DNA of 15,957 nucleotides from CAURNT01 sp963526495 (GTDB lineage: Bacteria > Fusobacteriota > Fusobacteriia > Fusobacteriales > Leptotrichiaceae), in contig CAURNT010000029.1 of NCBI GenBank assembly GCA_963526495.1, forward strand, positions 1 through 15,957, written 5' to 3'. Below the pieces are notes generated by a model. That model was given only the letters and a program-made list of their open reading frames with translations. It made no database searches and had not been told where the DNA came from. Positions 1 through 5,948 of the stretch are shown piece by piece (positions within the stretch are counted from its first letter, which is position 1; each line of letters begins with the position of its first letter). The position numbers and the translations under genes were made by a program.

Positions 1-917
1 TCAAGAAACTTATCTATATATTCCCAATATTCTTTTTTATACATTCTTTCAGCTCTTACATGTTTAGCATCTTTAAATATATATATTTCTTTTTTTGAAT
101 TTATTTTACTATATATTTTTTCTGCATGACTAACAGGAACAAATCCATCTTTATCCCCATGTAATATTAAAGCTGGTAATGTTGTATTTTCCAATCCCTT
201 AGTTGCATCAACATCTTTAAGAAAATATCCTGCTTTTATTTTTGCAACTATACTTGCCTCTGGAAGTACAAGTATAGGTGGAAGATTAAATAATTTTTTT
301 AATTGATAAGAAAATTCCTCATTTAAACTTAAATATCCACTATCTTCTATAAACGCTTTAACATTATTAGGTAAATCTTCATCTAAACTATTCATTACAG
401 TTGCCGCACCCATACTAATACCAAATAAAACTATATCTGGATTATCATATTCTTTTGAAATTAAATTTACCCAATCCTTTAAATCTTTACCATCAAATCC
501 ACCCATAGTATAGTATTCACCTGAACTTTTACCATGAGCATTTAAGTCTTGTGCAAAAACACTATATCCTCTATCATAAAAATTTTTAATATATGTTGCC
601 ATATGACGAGCATTTTCTCCAAAACCATGCACAACAATAACCCATTTATTGGTATTTTTAGATAAAAATTGATACCCAACTAAATCATTACCTGTGTATT
701 TAGATTTCATTTTAACTTCAATTGCATTTTCATCAAACCATCTTTGATTTTTTTCTTTATCTTTATCTTTTAATCCATCTTTATCCTGATTATTAACCTT
801 AGTTTTATCAACTTTGTTGCTTAATGCGAAATTTACAAAATACCCCCCAACAAAACCAGCTAATACTGATATTGATAAAATTATTACTAATATATACTTT
901 AAAACTCTATTTTTCAT
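1..917 (-). CDS. Membrane-anchored alpha/beta hydrolase (partial, C-terminus beyond window)
   Basis: My translation reads 305 codons from the ATG at 917 to the window edge with no stop. Residues about 7-29 form one hydrophobic segment (signal anchor or uncleaved signal), followed by a Lys/Asp-rich linker (about 35-60), so the catalytic domain is probably outside the membrane. The alpha/beta hydrolase pieces are in order: HGFG oxyanion-side loop at 97-100, nucleophile elbow G-I-S-M-G with Ser168, HGDKD with probable acid Asp255, and DAKH with His286. This resembles the serine aminopeptidase S33/YqkD-like group; the substrate cannot be told. His286 is followed by about 19 residues, so only a short tail is likely missing. 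The start is supported by AAAGAGGT just upstream. It is divergent from sodA with its own promoter (946-974). Confidence 0.85.
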   Translation of the reverse strand, partial: MKNRVLKYILVIILSISVLAGFVGGYFVNFALSNKVDKTKVNNQDKDGLKDKDKEKNQRWFDENAIEVKMKSKYTGNDLVGYQFLSKNTNKWVIVVHGFGENARHMATYIKNFYDRGYSVFAQDLNAHGKSSGEYYTMGGFDGKDLKDWVNLISKEYDNPDIVLFGISMGAATVMNSLDEDLPNNVKAFIEDSGYLSLNEEFSYQLKKLFNLPPILVLPEASIVAKIKAGYFLKDVDATKGLENTTLPALILHGDKDGFVPVSHAEKIYSKINSKKEIYIFKDAKHVRAERMYKKEYWEYIDKFL

Positions 918-945
918 GATAACCTCTTTCTTTTTAATATATGTT

Positions 946-974
946 AGTTTATCATATTTTTAACATATTGTAAA
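946..974 (-). promoter_or_regulatory. Promoter of the alpha/beta hydrolase gene
   Basis: On the minus strand, TTTACA (-35, 969-974) and TAAACT (-10, 946-951) are separated by 17 bp, placing the start of transcription near 939 and leaving about 22 nt of leader containing the Shine-Dalgarno site. The sequence match is good; activity is inferred. Confidence 0.55.
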
Positions 975-1000
975 CTTTTTGACACAAACGTAAAAAAGTT
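973..1000. repeat. Inverted repeat in the hydrolase/sodA intergenic region (candidate operator)
   Basis: AACTTTTT (973-980) and AAAAAGTT (993-1000) are perfect 8-bp inverted arms around a 12-bp centre. It overlaps the edge of the hydrolase -35 box and a forward TTGACA (979-984), and lies about 25 bp upstream of the better sodA promoter. The position would suit a regulator acting on both genes. The arms are AT-rich and could be chance; no recognised Fur or PerR box is seen. Confidence 0.3.
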
Positions 1001-1023
1001 AAATAATATATTCTGCAGTTTCA

Positions 1024-1052
1024 TTGAATACCAAATTAAATCATGTTATACT
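1024..1052 (+). promoter_or_regulatory. sodA promoter (extended -10)
   Basis: TTGAAT (-35, 1024-1029), 17-bp spacer, TATACT (-10, 1047-1052) preceded by the extended TGt at 1044-1046. Predicted transcription start is near 1059, giving a leader of about 30 nt. A second TTGACA at 979-984 has only a poor -10 (AATAAT or TAATAT) and is less convincing. Confidence 0.7.
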
Positions 1053-1089
1053 TTAAATATATATAAATTAGATCTTAGGAGGAAGTGAA

Positions 1090-1695
1090 ATGGCTTTTGA
1101 ATTAAAAAAATTACCTTATGAGTATGATGCATTAGAACCTATTATAGACAAAGAAACTATGCATTTTCATCATGATAAACATCATCAAACTTATGTAACA
1201 AACTTAAACAATCTATTAGAGGGAACTGGATTTGAAACTTCAAGTATAGAGGAAATTCTAACTTCTTTAGATAAATTACCTGAAGCAAAGAAAAATGGTA
1301 TTAGAAATAATGCAGGTGGAGTTTATAACCACGATTTATTCTGGGAAGTAATGATTCCAGGTGGATCTAAAGAACCTAAAAATGAATTAAAAATCGCAAT
1401 AGAAAAAGCATTTGGAACTTTAGATGAATTAAAAAATGTTTTCAACGCAAAAGGAGCTGGACAATTCGGATCTGGATGGGCTTGGCTTGTAACTGATAAA
1501 GAAGGAAATTTAGAAGTTTTATCTACTCCTAATCAAGATTCACCTGTTAGCTTAGGTAAAATTGTTCTATTAGGAAATGATGTTTGGGAACATGCTTACT
1601 ATCTAAACTATCAAAATAGACGTGCTGATTATTTAAAAGCTTGGTGGGAATTAGTAAACTGGGATGTTGTAGAAAATAGATATTTAAATAGATAA
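1090..1695 (+). CDS. sodA: Superoxide dismutase, Fe/Mn family, Mn-type
   Basis: Cytosolic enzyme converting superoxide to oxygen and hydrogen peroxide. The 201-residue length is normal for a bacterial Fe/Mn SOD. The four metal ligands are all present: His27 (in HFHHDKHH), His81 (YNHDLFW), Asp164 and His168 (DVWEH). Tyr35 and His31 supply the second shell. Gly residues in the NNAGG segment together with Gln149 in NQDSP are the pattern usually seen in manganese rather than iron enzymes, so Mn use is likely though not proven. AGGAGG at 1077-1082, 7 nt before the ATG, fixes the start. It is monocistronic, with its own promoter and a terminator right after the stop. Its presence implies regular oxygen exposure. 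Confidence 0.97.
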   Translation: MAFELKKLPYEYDALEPIIDKETMHFHHDKHHQTYVTNLNNLLEGTGFETSSIEEILTSLDKLPEAKKNGIRNNAGGVYNHDLFWEVMIPGGSKEPKNELKIAIEKAFGTLDELKNVFNAKGAGQFGSGWAWLVTDKEGNLEVLSTPNQDSPVSLGKIVLLGNDVWEHAYYLNYQNRRADYLKAWWELVNWDVVENRYLNR

Positions 1696-1700
1696 AATAT

Positions 1701-1730
1701 AGGGATTAGTTTAAAGACTAATCCTTTTTG
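1701..1730 (+). terminator. Intrinsic terminator of sodA
   Basis: GGATTAGT (1703-1710) pairs with ACTAATCC (1717-1724) around a 6-nt loop and is followed by TTTTT (1725-1729). It starts 5 nt after the sodA stop. Confidence 0.9.
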
Positions 1731-1735
1731 TATAA

Positions 1736-1767
1736 AATAAAAAAGACATCCAGAATATGAATGTCTT
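1736..1767 (-). terminator. Intrinsic terminator of the small RNA (and probably of the upstream phosphatase gene)
   Basis: Read on the minus strand, AAGACAT (1761-1767) pairs with ATGTCTT (1743-1749) across an 11-nt loop, and a run of T interrupted by one A follows (about 1733-1742). I see no other hairpin terminator between the phosphatase stop at 1890 and this one, so read-through phosphatase transcripts probably end here too. Confidence 0.75.
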
Positions 1768-1812
1768 AAAAAGGAGTTATGAAGAAAAAGTTTTTAGCTT
1801 TTTCTCTTGTAT
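1736..1812 (-). ncRNA. Candidate trans-acting small RNA with anti-Shine-Dalgarno linker
   Basis: The minus strand carries a complete small transcription unit between the histidine phosphatase gene and sodA. A TTGAAA-17-TATAAT promoter (1819-1847) predicts a start near 1812 (A). The RNA of about 77 nt would fold into hairpin 1 (AGAAAAAG/CUUUUUCU, 1783-1805, 7-nt loop), a 15-nt unpaired linker (1768-1782) containing ACUCCUUUUU, and hairpin 2 (AAGACAU/AUGUCUU, 1743-1767) ending in a T-rich tail. The linker is complementary to AAAAAGGAGU, a consensus ribosome-binding site. No plausible peptide is encoded. The design (strong promoter, two stems, exposed CU-rich seed, Rho-independent end) is that of a base-pairing regulatory RNA. 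Targets and homology, for example to Fusobacterium FoxI/FoxJ, are unknown to me. Confidence 0.65.
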
Positions 1813-1818
1813 AGGAAC

Positions 1819-1847
1819 ATTATACACTAAAACGTTTCCATTTTCAA
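1819..1847 (-). promoter_or_regulatory. Near-consensus promoter of the small RNA
   Basis: TTGAAA (-35, 1842-1847), exactly 17 bp, TATAAT (-10, 1819-1824) on the minus strand. This is one of the two closest matches to a housekeeping sigma-70 promoter in the window, and no ORF starts within reach downstream. The A-tract element 1851-1872 lies immediately upstream of the -35. Confidence 0.75.
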
Positions 1848-1850
1848 TTA

Positions 1851-1872
1851 TTTTTTTCTTATTTTTTTCTTA
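1851..1872 (-). repeat. Tandem 11-bp A-tract repeat acting as possible UP element
   Basis: Two perfect copies of an 11-bp unit (TAAGAAAAAAA on the minus strand) lie directly upstream of the small-RNA -35 box. A-tracts repeated about once per helical turn bend DNA and resemble RNA polymerase alpha-subunit UP elements of strong stable-RNA promoters. The repeat is plainly visible; the promoter-boosting role is inferred. Confidence 0.55.
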
Positions 1873-1889
1873 TAATTATCTTAGTTTGA

Positions 1890-2450
1890 TTAAAATTCTA
1901 ATATAGTTACTGAGCCATTTTCTGGTATTATTGCTTGTTCTTTTAACTTTTTATCCATATTTTGCATAATTGTTATAAACGAACCATGAGAAACAACAAG
2001 TATATTGGAATCATTTCCGTATTGTTTTTTTAATTCATTTATTCTAAACATTGCTCTATCTTTAACTTTTTTTACACTTTCAAACCCTTCAATATACAAT
2101 CCTGGGTCAAAATCAGGAATTTGTAACTTAAATTTACTCCATAATTCACTATAATTTTTCTTAACTTCGTCAATATTTGCTCCTTCAAATTTTCCAAACC
2201 CTACTTCTCTAAATTCTTTATACTCAACTTTATTATCATTTAATCCTAATATATTCAAAATTCTTTCTTTAGTTCTTATTGCCCTTTTTAAATCACTACT
2301 ACACACCAAATCAAACTCTATTCCTTCAAGTTGTTTTGCTGCTCTTTCTGGTGAATCATCATCTGGTAAAAGTTCACTATTTCCCCATCCTTGTATTTTA
2401 CCTTCCAAGTTCCATACAGTTTTACCATGTCTCACAAAATATATTTTCAT
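1890..2450 (-). CDS. Histidine phosphatase family protein (phosphoglycerate mutase-like)
   Basis: Cytosolic phosphoryl-transfer enzyme of the branch-1 histidine phosphatase superfamily, 186 residues. The N-terminal RHG motif (Arg7-His8-Gly9) supplies the phosphohistidine. CSSDLKRAIRT (about 50-60) contributes a phosphate-binding Arg56, Glu82 (REVGFG) is the likely acid, and SHG (154-156) gives the second catalytic His155. The protein is shorter than true 2,3-bisphosphoglycerate-dependent mutases (about 230-250 residues), which favours a GpmB/CobC-like phosphatase over a glycolytic mutase; the substrate is not determinable. AGGAGG (2455-2460) lies 4 nt before the ATG. It is divergent from tsaD, with overlapping promoters, and its downstream region leads into the small-RNA unit. 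Confidence 0.88.
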   Translation of the reverse strand: MKIYFVRHGKTVWNLEGKIQGWGNSELLPDDDSPERAAKQLEGIEFDLVCSSDLKRAIRTKERILNILGLNDNKVEYKEFREVGFGKFEGANIDEVKKNYSELWSKFKLQIPDFDPGLYIEGFESVKKVKDRAMFRINELKKQYGNDSNILVVSHGSFITIMQNMDKKLKEQAIIPENGSVTILEF

Positions 2451-2477
2451 AGTCCCTCCTTTATATTTATATTTTAA

Positions 2478-2506
2478 ATAATATCATAATAGTTTCTTCT
2501 TTACAA
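2478..2506 (-). promoter_or_regulatory. Promoter of the histidine phosphatase gene
   Basis: TTGTAA (-35, 2501-2506), 17 bp, TATTAT (-10, 2478-2483) with an extended TGa directly upstream of the -10. The -35 hexamer occupies almost the same base pairs as the tsaD -35 on the other strand. Confidence 0.55.
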
Positions 2507-2528
2507 GTATTACTAAATTTGCTAGAAT
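2500..2528 (+). promoter_or_regulatory. tsaD promoter (extended -10)
   Basis: TTTACA (-35, 2500-2505), 17 bp, TAGAAT (-10, 2523-2528) preceded by TGc (2520-2522). The predicted start near 2535 leaves only about 15 nt before the ATG, just enough for the AAGAGG ribosome-binding site. Confidence 0.6.
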
Positions 2529-2549
2529 AAAAATAAAAGAGGTTTAATA

Positions 2550-3545
2550 ATGTTAATATTATCAATAGAAAGCTCATGCGATGAAACTTCTATTGCTATA
2601 CTTGAAAATGGCAAAAAAGTTTTAAGTAATATAGTTGCAAGTCAAATAGATATACATAAAGAATATGGCGGAGTAGTACCTGAAATTGCTTCAAGACATC
2701 ATATTCAAAATATATCAACAGTATATGATATGGCTATGAAAGAAGCTGGTTGTTCTATAAAAGATATATCATATATAGCTGTGACTAATACTCCAGGTCT
2801 TGTAGGATCCCTACTTGTAGGTCTTATGTTTGCAAAAGGTTTAAGTATAGCAAATAATATACCTTTAATTCCTATAAATCATATTGATGGGCATATATTT
2901 TCTACATTTATTGAAAACGATCCAAAACTTCCTATGCTTACCTTAGTAGCTTCAGGAGGACATACAACCCTATATCTTATGAAAGAAGATAAAAGTTTAG
3001 AAAAATTAGGAGAAACTCAAGATGATGCAATAGGTGAAGCATTTGACAAAGTAGCAAGAATACTAGATCTTAGCTATCCTGGTGGTCCAGCAATAGAAAA
3101 ACTTGCAAAAAACGGAAAAAATTCTTTAAAATTACCTACACCTAAAACAGATAATATATATGATTTCAGTTTTAGTGGTATTAAAACTTTTGTTACTAAT
3201 TATGTTAATTCTTGCAAAATGAAAAATGAGGAATATATAAAAGAAGATATAGCTCATTCTTTTCAAGATAAAGTTATAGAAATCGTTAAAAATACTCTAA
3301 TAAAAGCTAAAGATGAATTCAGCATTAAAAGTATATCTATAGTAGGTGGAGTTTCAGCTAACAAAACATTAAGAAATGCAATAGAAAATTCTAAAGAATT
3401 AAAAAATATAGATATATTGTTCCCTAAATTTGAGTATTGTACAGATAATGCCGCAATGATAGCTGCTGCTGCATTTAACTCTAATAAACTACAAGAAAAT
3501 ATTCACGTTGATGCAATTGATACAAAAAGAAATAAAAAAATATAG
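2550..3545 (+). CDS. tsaD: tRNA N6-adenosine threonylcarbamoyltransferase TsaD
   Basis: Transfers the threonylcarbamoyl group from TC-AMP to A37 of tRNAs reading ANN codons (t6A). In bacteria it acts with TsaB and TsaE after TsaC/YwlC makes TC-AMP; none of those is in this window. The Kae1/YgjD signature is complete: IESSCDETS at the N-terminus, metal-binding His111 and His115 (NHIDGH), nucleotide loop ASGGHT (134-139), DFSFSGIKT (205-213), GGVSAN (266-271) and the TDN metal Asp299. The 331-residue length matches the family. AAGAGG (2537-2542) sits 7 nt before the ATG. The DUF4912 gene follows after 12 nt and is probably cotranscribed. An essential or near-essential housekeeping gene in most bacteria. 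Confidence 0.97.
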   Translation: MLILSIESSCDETSIAILENGKKVLSNIVASQIDIHKEYGGVVPEIASRHHIQNISTVYDMAMKEAGCSIKDISYIAVTNTPGLVGSLLVGLMFAKGLSIANNIPLIPINHIDGHIFSTFIENDPKLPMLTLVASGGHTTLYLMKEDKSLEKLGETQDDAIGEAFDKVARILDLSYPGGPAIEKLAKNGKNSLKLPTPKTDNIYDFSFSGIKTFVTNYVNSCKMKNEEYIKEDIAHSFQDKVIEIVKNTLIKAKDEFSIKSISIVGGVSANKTLRNAIENSKELKNIDILFPKFEYCTDNAAMIAAAAFNSNKLQENIHVDAIDTKRNKKI

Positions 3546-3557
3546 GAAGTGGTGAAA

Positions 3558-4400
3558 ATGAAATATTTAATAGTACTAATAATGATATTTATTGTCATAT
3601 ATTTGTATAAAATAAAAAATAAAAAAAGTGAGGTTGATGAAAATATGACAGAAAATGTAATTAAAAAAGAAATAATTCAAGAAGAACTATTTGATGAGCC
3701 TTTAGAACAAGAATTTGAAGAAAATCCTGATTTAGAAAAAGAAAAAATGGATGTGGAAGCTGCTAAGTACAAACTTATAGAAGAAAGAGAAAAATTATTC
3801 TTTAACAAAAAACCTCTTCCATCTTCTTATTATGTAGATGAAGTTGTACTTATACCTAAAAATACAGATACACTTTATGCTTATTGGGAAGTTAGAGAAG
3901 ATACATTTAATAATATTTCAAGAAACCACCAATTAAAAAATGAAAATCCTATAATAATACTTAAAAATATACAAGGTATAGAGCAATGTAGAATACAAAC
4001 TCATTCAAGAAATGGTCGTATGTATTTAAATAACGTAAACTCTAATAATGATTATATAGTTTTATTAGGATTCTTAGATATATTTGATAACTTTATTGAA
4101 ATTGCATACTCTAAAGAAGCTAATGTTCCTAATCCAAATCCATCAGATAACTTTGATGTAACTTGGGGAGTATCAGATATATATGTAGATGAAAATAATA
4201 AATCAAAAATATACTTTAGAGAATTAGACTCAAGTAATATAGACGAATACTTAGGATTCAAACAAGAAATACTAGATCATGAATTAATAAATGGAACTGA
4301 AAACTCTAAGTTCAAAGGTTTAGTGCTAGATTCTTATAAAGATTACGATTTTATGTTAGGTGCATCAGAAAAATTAGGTTCATCAAACAATATTAGATAA
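3558..4400 (+). CDS. DUF4912 domain protein with N-terminal membrane anchor
   Basis: 280 residues from ATG 3558. Residues 3-17 form a single membrane helix, then a basic turn (KIKNKK). A strongly charged, Glu-rich stretch (about 25-83) probably makes a coiled coil, and a globular domain starts at about 87. LPSSYYVDEVVLIPKN and TLYAYWEV (87-112) match the start of DUF4912, a domain of unknown function seen in Firmicutes and Fusobacteria. With the basic residues after the helix, the domain is probably cytoplasmic. Two in-frame GTG codons (3549, 3552) precede this ATG. I prefer the ATG because AGGA (3544-3547) is 10 nt away, whereas it is too close to the GTGs. Position behind tsaD suggests cotranscription, not a shared function. 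No catalytic motif is evident. Confidence 0.75.
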   Translation: MKYLIVLIMIFIVIYLYKIKNKKSEVDENMTENVIKKEIIQEELFDEPLEQEFEENPDLEKEKMDVEAAKYKLIEEREKLFFNKKPLPSSYYVDEVVLIPKNTDTLYAYWEVREDTFNNISRNHQLKNENPIIILKNIQGIEQCRIQTHSRNGRMYLNNVNSNNDYIVLLGFLDIFDNFIEIAYSKEANVPNPNPSDNFDVTWGVSDIYVDENNKSKIYFRELDSSNIDEYLGFKQEILDHELINGTENSKFKGLVLDSYKDYDFMLGASEKLGSSNNIR

Positions 4401-4403
4401 AGC

Positions 4404-4447
4404 AAAAGAGCAAATTTTGTAAATGTTTTACAATTTTTGCTCTTTTT
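4404..4447. terminator. Bidirectional terminator between DUF4912 gene and trkH
   Basis: Two 20-nt arms (4404-4423 and 4427-4446) pair almost completely around a 3-nt loop, with one internal TT/TT mismatch. The outer AAAAGAGC/GCTCTTTT ends give a T-run on either strand, so it serves both convergent genes. Confidence 0.9.
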
Positions 4448-4452
4448 AAATA

Positions 4453-5946
4453 CTATTTTTTTATTTCTTTTTCAGCATTAATAACTTTTCTCTTGCTACT
4501 TATACTTTTCCATATACTTGGACTAAATAAGAAAATTACAGGTAATATTTCAAGTCTTCCAATTAACATATCTAAACTAAGTACGATTTTTGAAAAATTA
4601 GAAAATGTTGAAAAGTTTCCAACAGGACCAACTATACTACCAAGTCCTGGTCCAACATTACCAAGAGTAGTTAATACTGCTGTAACATTTGTTTCAAAAT
4701 CAAAATTATCAAAAGTAATTAGTAATATTGATACAACACAAATTAAACAATAAAGTATTATATATATCATAACATTATATCTAACATCATTTGTAACTTT
4801 TTTACCATCCATATTAACTATATCTACCGCTCTTGGATGTATAAGTTTTCTAATTTTTAATTTAATTTCTTTAAATAATATTAAAATTCTTGATACTTTT
4901 ATTCCTCCTCCAGTAGAACCAGCACAAGCTCCCATAATTATTAAAAGAATAATTATAAACTTACTATAACTTGGCCAAACATTATAATCAAATGTTATAT
5001 ATCCAGTTGTTGTTATAACTGAAGAAACATGAAATAAAGCTCTTCTAAAGGCTTCTTCTAAAGTATCAAATTGTCCTCTTACATTTATTGTTATAGTTAC
5101 AACAGCAAAAACTATTACTGATAAATAGTACTTTAATTCTTCATTTTTATATATTGATTGAAAATTAAAAATCAATAAATAGAAAAACATATTGAAATTT
5201 ATACCAAATATTAACATAAATACAGAAATAACATATTCTATATATGGACTATTAAATGCAGCGATTGATGCATTTCTTGTTGAAAATCCTCCAGTCCCTG
5301 CAGTTGAGAATGAATGAAGTAAAGCTTCATAAAAACTCATTTTACCAAATAAAAGGAAAACTACTTCAATTGCCGTTAAAACAAAATATATACTATATAA
5401 TATCATTGCTGTTTTTTTAGCTTTAGGAACTAATTTACCTACACTAGGTCCTGGAACTTCAGCACGTAGTAAAAATATTGTTCCACCTTCAGCTAAAGGT
5501 AGTACAGCCATAACAAATACTAAAACCCCCATACCACCTATCCAGTGTGTAAAAGATCTCCAAAATAACATTGATTTAGATAAATGTTCTATATCAGTTA
5601 ATATGGTAGATCCTGTTGTTGTAAATCCTGATACTGTTTCAAATATAGAATCTACATAATTAGGAATATATCCTTGTAGTGTAAAAGGTAAGGCCCCAAC
5701 CAAAGACCATAATATCCATATTACTGCTATAATTATAAAACCTTCCTTAGCATAAAATTTATTATCATTAACTTTTATTTTAGATAATATAAAAGTTATA
5801 GCCATAGTTATTAATCCAACCAACGCAAATATAATAGCATCATTTATTTCTTTATAATAAAATCCTACTAAAGAAGGTAATAATAAAAGTAGACCTTCAA
5901 CCATTAAAATTTTAGATATTATCTTTATCATTAACTTATTATTCAT
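4453..5946 (-). CDS. trkH: TrkH/KtrB-family potassium uptake membrane subunit
   Basis: Membrane subunit of a Trk potassium system, 497 residues (the E. coli protein is 483). The four M1-P-M2 repeats of the superfamily are visible through their selectivity-filter loops: TTTGST (109-114), STAGTGGF (214-221), TTTGYI (312-317) and TLGNVGPG (427-434). HWIGGMG (134-140) follows the first repeat. GACAGSTGGGIK (339-350) is the conserved intramembrane loop that gates the pore. Length and the two extra N-terminal helices fit TrkH rather than the shorter KtrB. It starts 2 nt after the trkA stop, with AGGGG inside the end of trkA, so the two are translated from one mRNA. It ends at the bidirectional terminator. 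Confidence 0.95.
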   Translation of the reverse strand: MNNKLMIKIISKILMVEGLLLLLPSLVGFYYKEINDAIIFALVGLITMAITFILSKIKVNDNKFYAKEGFIIIAVIWILWSLVGALPFTLQGYIPNYVDSIFETVSGFTTTGSTILTDIEHLSKSMLFWRSFTHWIGGMGVLVFVMAVLPLAEGGTIFLLRAEVPGPSVGKLVPKAKKTAMILYSIYFVLTAIEVVFLLFGKMSFYEALLHSFSTAGTGGFSTRNASIAAFNSPYIEYVISVFMLIFGINFNMFFYLLIFNFQSIYKNEELKYYLSVIVFAVVTITINVRGQFDTLEEAFRRALFHVSSVITTTGYITFDYNVWPSYSKFIIILLIIMGACAGSTGGGIKVSRILILFKEIKLKIRKLIHPRAVDIVNMDGKKVTNDVRYNVMIYIILYCLICVVSILLITFDNFDFETNVTAVLTTLGNVGPGLGSIVGPVGNFSTFSNFSKIVLSLDMLIGRLEILPVIFLFSPSIWKSISSKRKVINAEKEIKK

Positions 5947-5948
5947 AA

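Noticed and set aside
1779..1814. Plus-strand mini-ORF MKKKFLAFSLV behind AAGGAG, looking like a signal-peptide remnant
   Set aside because: The ribosome site is only 2 nt from the ATG, the frame stops after 11 codons, and the whole stretch is the complement of the small RNA (its AAGGAG is the mirror of the sRNA seed).
1828..1841. AAAACGTTT resembling half of a CcpA cre site
   Set aside because: Three of the fixed positions fail, and the sequence is better explained as the spacer of the sRNA promoter.
3549..3557. GTG starts for the DUF4912 protein
   Set aside because: They overlap the only possible ribosome site; ATG 3558 has better spacing and starts the membrane helix cleanly.
4493..4753. 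Plus-strand ORF inside trkH, and similar ones at 6331-6585 and 9027-9239 and the minus ORF 4052-4261
   Set aside because: All lie wholly inside well-supported genes on the other strand, have no ribosome sites or recognisable domains, and are expected antisense shadows in AT-rich DNA.
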